From contig VXAU01001251.1 in the NCBI GenBank assembly GCA_013399695.1, positions 844,043 through 908,042 on the forward strand: a stretch of 64,000 nt of DNA, given 5' to 3'. The DNA comes from Formicarius rufipectus (Eukaryota; Chordata; Aves; Passeriformes; Formicariidae). Positions 36,074 to 48,740 of this stretch are shown here, piece after piece. The notes beneath the pieces are model-generated. The model was not told where the DNA came from and searched no databases. It saw only the letters and a list, made by a program, of their open reading frames with translations. A program made the position numbers and the translations under genes. Each line of letters begins with the position of its first letter. The stretch's first letter is position 1.

Positions 36074-37090
36074 TGGGCTGCATAGACAGGTATACACCAG
36101 TGCTCGGGGCTAGGCCTTGTCCCTGCTTAACCTGCTAGGATAAACCTGGCCACAACCTCCCACAGCTCTTGCATTTGCAGGCTTTTCCTCTCTCCTCGTC
36201 ATCACAGAAGAATGGTCTTTGCTAAGACAAAGCACAACTGTACATCAAGGATCTTGTCAGCAAGGGCTGGAAAACAGCAGGTCAGGACTTAAGCTCTTGG
36301 AGTTTATTGTTGCTATTTATCAGACCTGACTATTTAAGGTGTCTTTTAAGGAGCAAGATGACTGTTGCTTTTTTCAGGAAGCAGATTGATAGTCACATGG
36401 GGAGGAATAGAGGGTAAAACCTGAAGTGTCTTTCAAGTTTTGGAAATACAGTATTAGGCAAGAGGTGACAGATCAAATACTGCATGTCTGTCACTTACAG
36501 CTGGGTCTCTACAGCTCCAGAAGACACAGATCTTATTTTAAGGTCATGTTTCCATACCCTTCTACAGCATCTTTGCACAACTTGATTGAGACACATGCCT
36601 GAGGGGCCACCTTGTACACGCTGGCCCCTACTGCCATTTATCATCATGCTGAAAGTACTCATGAATTACTCTCCACATATACTAGTTTATTTAGAGATTA
36701 TTCGAGTTGCTGCGTGTGTGAACAGGGCCTTTCATTGAAAACCTGCAAGCAGCCAGCCAGAGGGAGGGAGGGCTTGTGGGGAAGCATGATAAAGTGCTTC
36801 AAGCAAGCGACACCCCAAACTGTTCCACCTCTGCAAAGCCAGCAGGTAGCCCACAGCATGAGGGAAACACCAACGCAAATAGCTGTCACTTTTTGCTTGG
36901 GGAAAACCAGGCATTCTGCATGTTTATTTAAACTCAGCTGACTATCAAAGTATACACACATAACATTGACCGTGGGTGCAGCAATGACTTGTTTCAGTGG
37001 AATCTTGTTTTCTATTGACCCTTTCCAGACAAATCAGAAACAGGCAATTATAGAGGGGGTGGGGGAGGAGGGGAAAAAGGCAGGGGGAGA
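36074..37090. other. Unique noncoding stretch
   Basis: No gene recognised. A small 7-bp inverted repeat (GGGGCCA / TGGCCCC, 12-base loop) lies at 36603-36628. A G-rich patch near 37058-37090 leads into the A/C-rich tract. Confidence 0.45.
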
Positions 37091-37203
37091 GAAAAAACCC
37101 CAACCAAACCAAACTGACCAACCAAAACAACAACAACAAAACAACAAAACCCAAAACCAACCAACAAAACAAAACAAAAACAAACAAAAAAAAGCACCAA
37201 AAA
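37091..37203. repeat. A/C-rich low-complexity tract
   Basis: About 110 bases of CAAC, CAAAA and CCAAC units preceded by purine-rich sequence. Frames on either strand here reflect base composition. Confidence 0.9.
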
Positions 37204-38689
37204 ACAGACCAGAAAGATGAAGAATAAAGCACACTTTACACTTTAGTATCTTGAAATAACTTGGAGTTAGTATTAACAGAGCCTGGGTTGGTGCCAGGTT
37301 TCCACTCTCCTAGAGGGAAGACTTGAGGATATGCTTCATTAATAAAGATACAAGACACCTAACATAGCACACAGCTATTTGCTCTGTGAATATTAATAAC
37401 AGTGTTAAGTAATGTCATGCCAATTGCCTTACAACTGTAATTACAATTACACCTAAAAATTTGAATCCATAGGTGTGGAAGGACATTCATGTGCAGCTGT
37501 GTGTTAACAAATCACTGCCTGGAAGGACAGTACTAATCAGAGGCCTTGCATGAACCTCTCTGATCTTTCCACAATTTCCCATTCAGCCCTTGCTCTTACT
37601 CTGCTCAGAAGGCAGATCATGAGCCACCGATGACTGATATATGAAGGACTTAGTGCTATGATGAGCTTCAGCAGAAAAACCCATCCTTTGGCAGTGGAGG
37701 GAACATAGTCTTAGTCAATGTAGTGGTTATTAAAATGTAAAAACAGCAGCTTCCAATGTAACTACTATGGTATTAATGGATAACTTCTGAATTTCAAATC
37801 TGAAAAGTCTGAGCCAAAGATGTGAGTTTGTTTTGAAACATGAAAAAACTGTACAGGTGTGAGAGTTGTTGATGTATAGCTGGGGTAATTATGCCAACTA
37901 ACTGCATTGACTAAACACATATACACAGATATATAATTACTGGTATCAACAGAAGTACAAAATTAGGCCACTTATTACACTAGTCTGTGTAAACTTTACA
38001 CTTCTTAGCTAAGAGAACCCTAGTTATCTCTCAGGAGGTGACAATTCCATTTAATGACCCCCATCATGGTACCAGACAGAAGCACGTAATATCCCAACAG
38101 TCCCTTGAAACTAAGCTCACTGCATCTTGGAGAGACCTGACTTCCAGTTTCTGGCAGAAAGGCTAAAATCTTGACTGTTAAATGCATTCAAGACCAAAGA
38201 CTGGTCCCTGCTAAATTAAATTTGCAGGAATAATATTAATGATAGACAGAACTACACTTTACTTCATCTGGATCTACAGATAGGATTATTTCATCATCAA
38301 TAGAATTTAGGTGATGACTAGATGTCACCATGAACCATTGTCATTTCCAGGCCAGAATTTGTTCTGTTTAAAAATTCACCCTGGTATCAATACACACAAG
38401 GATCTTCTGTTCTTTGCACACTGACAACCATAGTGCTTTAAGCCATTTGTCTGGTGTCAACCACATTATTTCCTCATGCAGGGGAAGTGAAGAACAATGA
38501 CCTTTGCATGGAGAGATGTCTTCAGTCTTAAGACTGGTGAAAAGCGATACTATACCTACAAAAAGGGTAAAAAGGAAGATCCAGGAAACAGCAGACCAGG
38601 CAGCCTTGTTCCAGTCCCTGAGAAAACTATGACATAAGTTCCTACAAAAGCTATTTCCATGCAAAAAATTGTCATGAAGCTGACTGAGA
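37204..38689. other. Unique AT-rich noncoding stretch
   Basis: No gene recognised. A perfect 10-bp palindrome TGTAATTACA at about 37435-37445 lies inside TAATTACAATTA, a spaced pair of homeodomain half sites. Confidence 0.4.
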
Positions 38690-39892
38690 TAAACCAACAA
38701 GGACAGACTGAAGGATCAATCCTGCTTGGCCAAACAACTTGTTCAGTAGATGAAAGAAAAGTTGTAGGTATCATCTACAGTGATTTTAGCAAGGTGTTTA
38801 ACACAACCTCCCTCAAAATAATTTTTGACAAGCCATTAAGATATGGACTGGGGAGATGAAACACAAAATGCATGAGAAACTGACTAAACTTGAGCTCAGA
38901 AATTCAAAAGTTAAAAGGCTCAAAGTCATGTTGGCAGCTGGGCATAAATTAATTTCTTCTGGAGTCAATGCAGTTCAGCTTTAAAAGTGGTCTGGAGGGT
39001 AGGATTGAATGCACTGACACCAAATTTGAGGATGAGCTTCAGATGGGTGAAGAGGTAGAGGTGCTGCAAGAAGGAGTCACCATATAGAGATCTCAACAGG
39101 CTGTTGATATTTGGCCAGCAAGAATGAGGTTTAACATGAGGTTCTGCAGAGATAAATGTCAAGTCCTGAACCTGGGGTGGAATAATCCCAAGCAGGAGCA
39201 CCAGCTGGGCACTAGCTGGCTGGACAGTTGCTCTGCTGAAAAAGGCACAGGGTGTCTTGGCAGACAGCAAACTGAACTTGAGCCAGCCATGTGCCCAGGC
39301 AGCACCAAGGGCCAACAGCACCCTGAGCTGAATTAGTGAGACTATTGCTGGTAGATGAAGGGATGTGATTTTCCTACTCTGCTTGACATCTGTTAGGCCA
39401 CACCTGGAACACATTGTCCAGTCTCCCTCTTCCCAGTTTAAGAGACAGTGAAAGCCTGGAGAAGGTCCAAAGGGGACCAGGAAGACAGAGAAGCAAGAGA
39501 ACTTTATAACTGAAAGAGTTGTGCTTGCTCAGACTTGAGCAGAGAAGGCTTAGGGTGGGGAAATCAAATCTCTGCTTCTCAATGCCTAAAAGGTAGTTGT
39601 GGAAAAGACACATCTCTTCATGAGGATGCACTACGACAGGAGAAGAAGCAATAGGCACAAGTGGCTTCAAGAGAAGTTCCACCTGAATATTACAAAAATC
39701 TTTGCTGTGAAAGCAACAAAAAAGTAGGATTAGTTGCCTGAAGAGTGAAATCTTCCTCACTAGAAATATTAACTACTTGGCTCAATGGCGCCTTGAATAA
39801 TCTAATCTAAGACCCCGTTTTAAGGGGAAGTTGGATCAGATGGTCTCAGGAGGTCTCTTCTAATGTAGTCTTGTCTCTGTTTCTATGATACC
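38690..39892 (+). mobile_element. Long degraded CR1 LINE with reverse-transcriptase remnant
   Basis: At 38730-38858 the + frame encodes a decayed end of the CR1 reverse-transcriptase region ('IIYSDFSKVFNTT' where intact CR1 elements have a 'YLDFSKAFDTV'-type motif). After a degraded linker come ORF2 C-terminal and 3'-UTR landmarks: 'ttcagatgggtgaagaggta', 'aagtcctgaacctggggtgg', 'gttaggccacacctggaaca', 'cacctgaatattacaaaaat' and 'ggatcagatggtctcaggag', ending in 'tctatgat'. Stops and internal deletions rule out activity. Frames on the opposite strand (149 and 128 residues) are shadows. Confidence 0.88.
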
Positions 39893-42800
39893 TTTCCCTA
39901 TCTTCCTAAGAGATACTTTGCTGTGAATGTCAGGGGAAAAATAGTCCTGAACTTTTCAATTTGGAGCAGAAAACAGTAAGGATCCAATAGCATTTGTTTG
40001 CCACAAATGTTTAAGATACAAAGAGTTAAAGATCTCTCTCACTAACTCAGACAGCAGCTCCAGCTCCCACATACCCAGACTTTTAATGCCCTGGGTTGCA
40101 CCGTAACCTGGACACCTGGCAGACACTCTCCCTGCCAGGTTTCTGCCCAGTCTAACCCTGCCCAGAGGGGCTGTGAGTCTCATGCTTCTTGCTGGCCATG
40201 CCTCCACGACTACAATCTTGTTTCATGCTCCACATCACGTGCCGGCCTGAAGCACGAGCCCTGCCCTTCACCTCATGGGCATGGTCAGGCATGCATGGCC
40301 CAGCCTCGGAGTGGGAGCAGCAACCTCCCATGAAAGCAAATTAAAAAACGTGACTGCTACCAGTAAAGGCAAAACTGGCTGTGGCCAAAAGTCTCAGCCT
40401 ACCAGAAGCCCCTATCATGGATTGAGCCACAAGCCCAAGAGGTGAACTAAGCTTCACAGATGCCCTACTCCAGGGTCAGCAATCAATATATAGCAATAAC
40501 AAGGCAAATGATTGAGCTGTGCAATTTTTGGCTGGGCATCTTCAAACTTGCCATCCCAGTCTCCCTGCTAGGATCCATACCGAGATGGATATGACAAGGA
40601 GGGTGGTTAATCACTCATGCCAACATTTTCCTGTTCTGCACATGGTAGCAGGAGGCAAGGAGAGCCAGCTTCAGTGGGAGGCAGCTGGCAAGTGGGATGG
40701 CAACAAGCTTGAGCAGTGCTGGTGGCAAGTGGCTGGGGGAGCATTGGGGCCATCAAGTGCTGCAGCACATCTTTGGGGTGGCTTCCACCCATGTGAAATT
40801 GTCTTCATGGGGGAAGCCATGCCTGAAATACCTCTACAAAACTGCTTCCGATAAGCAGTCATTCCTACCCTGAGGAGCTGGAGACATGTCTAACCCCAAA
40901 CTTCTCCCTGCCTGGCCTCAACCACTAGCTTGTAAGTGAGGGTGATAGACATCTCTGTCACTATTAAGTACAACGAGATGCCTGAGACAATGGGAACCCA
41001 CTCAGTGCAACAGTCCTGGAGGTACTTGGGGTGATGTCCAGCTGTGTTTCACTTGTCCCCATCAGCAGGCTTCCAGGAGACCCTGTGTCACTGCTCCTTG
41101 TCCCAGCAACATGCCGGGGCAGCCACACAAGCTGTGGAGGAAAGCAGGAGAGTCTGCTCTGCCAAGCAGTAAACATGGAGCCACCTGGAAATTAGAAAAT
41201 AGGCAGAGTAGGCACCTATTTTTGTGAAAATCGTCTGCAATTAGATATTAACTGATTCAGATCATGCACAAGACAACATGGGCTTGAAAAGAGACAACTT
41301 CACAAAACGACGATAAAAGGGGGATATCCTAATTGAGGGTTAAAAATGGGAAATCCTATGGTTGAAAGATAGGACATCCATCACAAGGAGATGGCACCTC
41401 CATGCTAAGAGAAAAAAACAACAGTTTCACAAGAGTTGAGACTACTCAGAAAGTGATACATTTTAAAGCTTTTCTTGAACCTGGGATGTTTTCTCCTTAA
41501 CTTAGCAGACTCCAAGGTTCTTATCAGTGCCGGAAGTTTAGACAACTTGGCAATCTTCCTGAACATTTTCTTTAAAATGAATAAACCTGACAAGCACAAT
41601 GTGAGTTACAAACTGCCTTGACTTCCAGGAATAAGAGGATGGTTCAAAGAATGCAAGCCTGGAGCCCCTGATGGAAAAAGAGCATATCTTATGGCAGGAC
41701 CTTTCCATCCACACCCGTATTTTTTCAGTCAATTTTCTAACCCCTGCACTTTCGCTACCAGGCAGTTGGGATGTCTCTGTGCAGCAAGACTCATTCCAAC
41801 TGGCAGCTCTGGATCAAAGAGCACTGGAAGCATTAATCAGTGTGCCTAATCACTTCCAATCGCAAGAAACTTTTCTCAGTGACCTGGCATATAAACACCG
41901 AGTCATTTCATTCACTGGCTGACAGAACAGAAACCAAACAATCCTTATCGTACCTAATTCATCTTACTCCTGTGGGTTATAGATGGATCAGCCTGCAATC
42001 CTCCAGCAGCAGTGGCAAACTTTAGGTGCTTTACTTAATCAAACTGATTAGCAACCTGTCTGTAGCGCCTTTTATCTGTTGGTGCCAAAGTAGTTTACAA
42101 GCATTAAGTGCACCTAATTTTGCGATAGTGAAGTAAGATGTGGTGACTATATTCCAAAGCACTTCCAGTAATGTGGGGGAGCTCTTGCTTTAAGGGGGTG
42201 AGGAGGTTTAAGGGAGCAAGTTTTGCTGATGCATGAAAACAGCTTTGAAAATTAAATGAGCGAATGGCAAAGTCAGTGAGGGAGCCCAGGAATTTTGATT
42301 GCCAGGTATCTGTGCTGCCCATATTCTACCATATGGTTTGTTGCAGAAGGAAAGCAATAATCAAACCGGACATCTGTGCCCAGAGCCTTATCTATTTGGG
42401 CACCATCCTCTGGACAGTCACACTCTGAGCACAAAGAAGGAGTGATGAGATCACCCCTCCCCTTGGCAGGTCTGCAGGGGGACATGGTGCCTCCTGCACG
42501 GGTTCAGGTTAATATGTGTGTGATTGCCACCTGTTTGGGAGTTTGCTCCCATGGTAACACTGATTTCTTACTTAATGCCAAGAGCAGAATAACAGCCCTG
42601 TCATTGTTGCAAGGAAAGCTGACAAAAAGCTGAGGCTGCTTTAGTTTTCCTTGGTTTTCACTTGGGTGCCCCTGACTTGGGGAAAAAAAAACCCAGAAAT
42701 AATTATGTGAAAGGTCAGCCTGTTCCAGAGCAGCTTGTTCTCGCTTTGAAGGAGATGTGAGCGGTGGCACAGAAACCTGCTGCTACACCTGACAGGCTCT

Positions 42801-43119
42801 CATGGATAAGAGCTGGTGATGGAGCCCTACAGGAGCAGGTTGCAAACTTGCACAACATACCTTGAACTTCGCCCAAAACTATCCTGTTCTTTTCTTCAGT
42901 GCATGGTGCCAGAAGCAAGTCAGCTCCCTTTCTGCACTCTCCTAGACACCAAGTAATAATTTTTTACCTTGAGTGCAGGTGTTTTCAGGGAGAAGTGTGG
43001 GGAGGTGAATAAGGCCTGAAAGAAATGCACAAGCACGTGGACACTTCCCTCATACATCGATGCAACTCCATCTGCTGTGGTGGAAAGTTAAACGAAGGAT
43101 TTCCTGGTGGAAAGGCTGC
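39893..43119. other. Unique noncoding stretch
   Basis: No gene or repeat recognised. Sequence near 40200-40330 is slightly richer in CpG. The 111-residue frame at 40519-40854 has no recognisable motif. Confidence 0.45.
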
Positions 43120-43235
43120 CAACTTGAAGCTTGGGAGAGCTGGTTTTCAACACCTGCTCAGCCACAAGCTTGCTGCCTGGCCTTGCACAAGTCACTCAAA
43201 AGCCAGATGTATAATGGTACTGACATATCTGGCTC
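43120..43235 (+). repeat. MIR-like SINE fragment
   Basis: The order 'cttgggagagctggttttca', 'ctgctcagccaca', 'ggccttgcacaagtcactca' and 'tgtataatggtactgacat' follows the MIR core in + orientation ('...gttcaaatcc...ctctgccac...gaccttgggcaagtcacttaa...ctgtaaaatgggga...'). Strongly diverged, as expected for an element that predates birds. Confidence 0.65.
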
Positions 43236-46200
43236 CTGGAAGGAAGTCCATGACACCAAGCTGGTTGGCTGCAGAGGATTAGGCATCTATGAATAAGTCT
43301 GGCACGAGGTAACACATCCAACAATGGCTGCCAACCAGGGTAAGAGGAGATGCAAAATGACAGGAGCAAATCTCCCCCAGGTCTCTGCCATTTGAATCAC
43401 ACATCTCTGCAGGAACCTGCTGGTGGGGAGGGCAACAAGGGACTGGTTCATTCTCTGTTGGTTCAGCACCTGCAGTGGCTTAGCACATTATCACTCCTTG
43501 CTCCCATCTCCCTGCTCCAGGTTTCCACAACCATTCACAGACCCCAAACTGTGCTTTATCCCTTTGATTGCCAGTCCCAATCTGCTGCAGAGGGTAATAA
43601 ACATGACCGGACAAGCAAGGGACAGGCAGGACAGCTGGAGGCAGTAACACTTCCACAAGCTTTAGAGAGCAATGCCAGGGCAGGTCCCTGAGTTACTCTT
43701 CTCTCCCTGCAGATGGCTAGGGACAAGGATTTTCCAGCTTTGCTCATCACCTGGTGGTCAGGTACTAGGAAGAGGGAGGCTTTGGATATGGGGTTGTGCA
43801 CAAGCTCCAAGCAGCTCTCAAAAGGCAAGCAGAGCTGTATCTCTCACATTATGCACAGAGTGCAGTTTCTTTGCCGACCTGGCTGAGACAGCCGTAAGTT
43901 TTGGTAGTGTCTCAGTACCCTGGGGCTGCAAGGTCTCAAGCAGGCAGGAGAGAGTCATTCCAATGGTGTCCTTGCCATGCTTGCTCCAGGCTGTACACTC
44001 CCAACAACATCACTCCAAACACTGGGAAGCTGTATCAGAATCCTACATGCTTCTTGGGTTTGCTACCTTTTCTGTAGCTGCTCAGCTGGCTTTTTCCCGT
44101 CACTAAAATGGGAGTAAGGACAGCACCACAGTCTCACACAGATAACCAGAGACAAGCAGAGACTGAAATACTCCCACATATCAACCATTCAAAAGATCCC
44201 TCTTTTACCATAGATAAACAGCTCATATTGTAGTTTTTCTAGGTACTGGTAGTGAGGAAGGGCTCAGGAGCTGTAACACCAAGATCACCTTTTCCTACTC
44301 CTGACAAGTGACCAAAAAAAAGAAAAATCAGGGACTTCTGCTGCAAGGCTAAAACTGGAAATGCCAAAGTCATGAAAAAAGTGGACTGTTTTGACAGTGA
44401 TGAAGAAATGCCATTAAGCCCTCCTGAATGAAACACAAACCATGCAGCCTGTGTGTGCTGAACAGCCTTCCTGACAAAAACAAGGGTCAGTTTCTCAGCT
44501 GGCACAAATCAACTGAAATTCACCAAGTTCAATAGAGAAGCACTGATTTCCTTAGGTGTATCGAGTGTAGTTCTCCTGCTGCTTCTTCAGGAAAACAGTA
44601 ACCGTGGAGCCGACTTTTCCAAACCAAGAGGAAGCTGCTGGCAATGCCTTCTCTGCAAGGAAGAGGAGAAGAGGATTGCTGCTAGTCTCTCTTGTCCTGA
44701 CCTGCTGTATTTTTGTAGTTCACATGATTAGCCTTCCCATTCTGTATTTATTCACTAATGTGCTTTGAAAGTGGGTCAAAATGAAACACTTGCTATTTTG
44801 CTGAAGCTCAAAAAGAAGGAAAAAATTAAGAGATAACCAAAACCTAATGTTTGGCTTCTCCTCATTCTCACTTTTCTTTTGACACAAACTTGTTTATCAG
44901 AACCCATTTAACTTATGAAAACCTTTATATGTGAGCAATCATTTTAATTAAAAAAAAAAGGTAAACAAACAATAATAAAGAAAGAAAAGGGGGGGGGGAA
45001 TCATAGATTTTTTGATCCCACAAAAATACATCTAATTCAAAACTTGGAATGTAATTCAGGGATTTAAAAATTTTATTCCTTAACCCCCCACCATTCCTAT
45101 GTTTTCTGTAAAAGCTTACACTTTTCAGATGGCTCAGATACACCATGGATGTGAGGATTATAATCATATCATCACCCTATGAGTTAAAGAATAAACATGA
45201 AACCTTCTGCCACCCATCAGTGAATTTATGTCAAATAGGTGAAAGAGGTTTGTACTTCAGTTACTCAGTCAGCCAAAAGAAAAAATAAGGAAAAACATCA
45301 GAAAATCGAGGTATGTTGTGCCCAGGAAGATCATGGCTTACTCTCACTATGCTGGAGGCCCTGGAGCATCACTCAGCCTGGGGAGTCTGGCCAGCCCTCA
45401 GCATGCCAGGAAGTGACAGATCCTTGCATCTTCCCAATGTCCAGCAAGGGCCCATGGCACCCCAACTGCAGCCAGCAGGATGGGCACAGACAGGAAGGGG
45501 AAAGCTTGGTGCTTCTTTGGCAGCTCAGCAGCTCTTCTGAGGAGCACACAGGAACCTTCTTCTCAGTGACATCTTCCTGGAAGGCAGATACGGATTATGG
45601 TTTGCTGCAAATAGTCCACTGCTATCATCTTCTCAAAGCCCAGAGATTCTGGATTTGATTTTTGCCCACTGTTGCTTTATCTGCTCAGACATCCCAATCT
45701 GAAATGGTGGCAAAGTGGCCACATCTCTGAGAAGCTTATGGATGGGAGCATGGGTTCATCATGAGAATTCTCTGCAGGCCATCCTGGCAGCAAAATAAGA
45801 CATTTGGCAAGAGTCCTGCTGCTCCTCACCATTGGCAAGAGCCCTCCCTCTGTCACTGCAAAACAGGCTCCAGCCCAGAACGGAGCAGCCCCGGGACAGT
45901 TACTGTGTTGGAGCTCAGCCCTGAAGACATGCACCCACAGCTGCCTCCTGAACATGGCATGCCTGGAGAGACTGGGATGCAACAACCCAGGATGCAGAGA
46001 AAGAAGTGGGAAATCGTTTTTAAATGGTTAAAAAGAAACCTTTTGAATACCTCCCTCCTTTCTGAGCAGCTCACAAAAAGAAATGCTGCAGAATGTTTGC
46101 TTTTAATAACTAACATAATATCCAACTCTTTCTAAATAAAGACTTACCACTGATTGCCATCCCCTATGCTTGTCTCTTTTGAGATTGCTGTCCTTTCACT

Positions 46201-47782
46201 TCAGAAGGCAGGTGGAGAAGTGCCCAGTTCTGCACTGCTAGAGTTCAGCAAGTGAGTCAGGCTTGCTACAGGACCTCCAGGGACTGCTCAGCTGTGGAGA
46301 GTGGATTAAAGTTTCCATATTATTTTCATCTTGGATGGTGTCAGATGGCTCTGCGTCGGGTGCTTTGTTCCAGTAACTCCTTCACACTCATGCAGATGAG
46401 AGGGGCGCTCACCTCATGTAACTTCAGACATCCAAAGTGCCGGAGTCCACATCTCAGCCAGCTTCCTGATCTTCTGCATAGTTGCTGAAGGCAAAGTCGT
46501 TACCAGAGGGAAAGTCAGATATCTTAGATGCCTGCATTTTGACCTGATAGTTTACACTACACCCAGTGTTGTGGTAGAACTGCCCTACCCCAAGGATCCA
46601 GAAATGAAGGTGCTGGGGAGTATCAGAGCTCTGAGCATAAAGGCAGAAAGACCCAAATGCCTTTAGTACACTGCACATCAGTTCATTTCACCCATGACCT
46701 CCACATAGTAAGCCCAATGTTATAGACTTAACCCACAACCCTAGAGAGACATTGTTTTCCCCTTAAATCTGTAAAAGGATATAAAACTTCTGAGGGTTCC
46801 TCCTTACTCCACACCTTCTGATCAAAACTTTCTTCCACTAGAAGTGGCAATCAAGTCACCCTCTTGCTTGTCTTCAGCCCAATTAACCAAATGCACTGCG
46901 GTCCACAAACCTGGAGTTCTAGTTTGGCAATTCCAAGTCATCTGTGGTTTTCTTTTGAATTCCTCCTGGCAGCTCCCCTTCCTTCAAGTGCTGACACCAG
47001 GCAGGACACAGTCACCTCCCTGTTTCTATTTGCTCTCTAGAGTTGCAGAAGTCCCTTTTATCTCACAGCTCCACTGAGAGTTCACCTTCACATGATTACA
47101 CAAAGATCCTGTGAACTCCCTCCCTGACACTGTCCTCCCCAGACTTTAGACAGAACCTGAATTCTTTGTTTCCAACATATTCAACTGCCATAAATGAGTG
47201 TGGGGTAAGGGAGTTTTTTGCACTGGTGCTATTTAATTAGACACCAGCCTACAAGGGCTGGTTACATCCTTACCACTAAAGAGAGTGAGAGAATATTCCC
47301 AAACACTGCTAATCAAATCATCTTTGCTGTTACACTTCTCATCCTCTTGGTTCATACAACCAGCACATTCCTGAACGAAGGCCAACAGGTACCACTCCCA
47401 ATAACCAGCTGGTTGCAGTCCCCCAACATAGGAAGCTGGAGAGTTTATGCTCAAGCTGTCCCGTGCCATTTGGCAAAGTGCCAGCAAGCCCTGCATGCAT
47501 CAAACTGTTTTGTCATATGTACTAGGGCTTCACTACAAGAGGGACATTGGCCTATTGATCTAGACCAGTCTAAAACCCTGCAAACCTGACTAAAGTCCAG
47601 CTGAGGTATGGATGTAAGTCTTTGAGGACAGGAAGTGTTTCTTTCTTAAAACGGAAAGTGGGTACAAGCTGCTGCAAAGACAGATCAAGCCCAGGAGGTC
47701 ACTGAACTGCTAAAAGCTCTGAGTGCTGGGTGGGATCAGGTCACCAGGCCCAGCTGGCAGGAAGGATAGGGCTGCAGGTAAC
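43236..47782. other. Mostly unique noncoding stretch
   Basis: No gene recognised. 'cccgtcactaaaatgggagt' at about 44097 may be a small MIR remnant. A poly(A) run and a G10 run lie at about 44950-44998. Frames of 124-144 residues (43.7, 45.2, 45.8 kb) have no family signature. Confidence 0.45.
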
Positions 47783-47997
47783 TCATAGAATCATAGAATG
47801 GTTTGGGTTGGAAGGAACCTTAAAAATCATCTGGTTCCAAACCCCATGCAATGGGCAGGGACACCTTCCAGTAGACTAGGCTGCTCAGGGTCCTGTTCAA
47901 CCTGGCTTTGAACATTTCCAGGGATGGGGCACTCACAACCTCTCTGGGTAACCTCACAGCAAATAATTTCTTCCTAGCACCTAATTTAACCATATTC
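47783..47997 (-). mobile_element. CR1 LINE 3' fragment (well preserved)
   Basis: Begins with the reversed CR1 terminus 'tcatagaatcatagaatggt', then 'ttgggttggaaggaacct', 'gggcagggacaccttccagt', 'ggctgctcagggtcctgttc' and 'ggcactcacaacctctctgg'. It keeps two copies of the terminal octamer and is among the closest to consensus in the window, so probably one of the younger insertions. It is truncated after about 215 bases. Confidence 0.96.
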
Positions 47998-48529
47998 TGC
48001 TGCAGTGCTCTGTTTGTGCTTGCATTTTAATTTCATCCCCATACTGAACAAGAAAATGACATTATTTCACTTTATTTTCCTTATGTTTCTGACACATTAC
48101 TTTCCTCTTCATTCCCCCAGTTACTGCACTGTTCTGTGATTTCGCAAACTGAGCTCTTCTCTGTCTTTGCCTTCCTGCAGGATCCCATGATGCACAATTC
48201 CCATGGGCTACGCTGCAACGATGGGCCAGTCCTCAGCCATTAGTTAGATCAGGGCTGGCAGTAGGCATCACACATTCCCGTGGTCATGGAAGGCCCATAA
48301 TAATCAAGGTAGAGTTGTTTTGACCACCCATACTTAAATTTAAATAACAAGCCCAATTTCATCCTCCTTCTGGAACAATTCAGAAGCAACACCACATGAT
48401 GAAAGGAAGAGAGAACAGATGGGTTTGGTTGCCTGCATGCTACCAAGGCAAACTTCATGGAAACTCAAAATAAAAACCCAACCCAAAACACCATGACTAT
48501 GTGATTCATAAATTCTAAAAGCCAAGAGA
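47998..48529. other. Unique noncoding stretch
   Basis: Nothing recognised. Confidence 0.5.
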
Positions 48530-48740
48530 AACCAGAAAAATTATTTTGTCTGATCTCCTGTCTAATAAAGACCACAGAATTTCATGCAGTGATTTCTGCC
48601 TCAAGCCCAGCAATTTGTGGTTCAAACAGAGTATCTCAACCAGCCCACTGTCCACCTTTGATGTGAGGATGTCCAACGAGGCACTAACCACTTCCCATGC
48701 TGTCAAGAACTGGCTCTTCTACAGGCTGCCTGCATCACTT
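48530..48740 (-). repeat. Ancient sauropsid CR1 fragment
   Basis: Read on +, 'tctgatctcctgtctaataa', 'gaccacagaatttcatgcag', 'tctgcctcaagcccagcaat', 'gtggttcaaacagagtatct' and 'aaccacttcccatgctgtca' follow an old CR1 3' end known from turtles and crocodilians ('...cctgtataacacaggccatagaatttc...gagcccaataacttgtg...aaagcatatctt...'). Highly diverged; predates bird CR1 subfamilies. Confidence 0.6.

Noticed and set aside
38965..39414. 149-codon minus-strand frame
   Set aside because: It is the antisense shadow of the CR1 element at 38690-39892.
43672..44106. 144-codon + frame
   Set aside because: No family signature; a possible MIR remnant overlaps its end.
46770..46815. 'ggatataaaacttctgag' as an LTR or gene promoter
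   Set aside because: A lone TATA-like sequence without polyadenylation signal, ends or CpG context.
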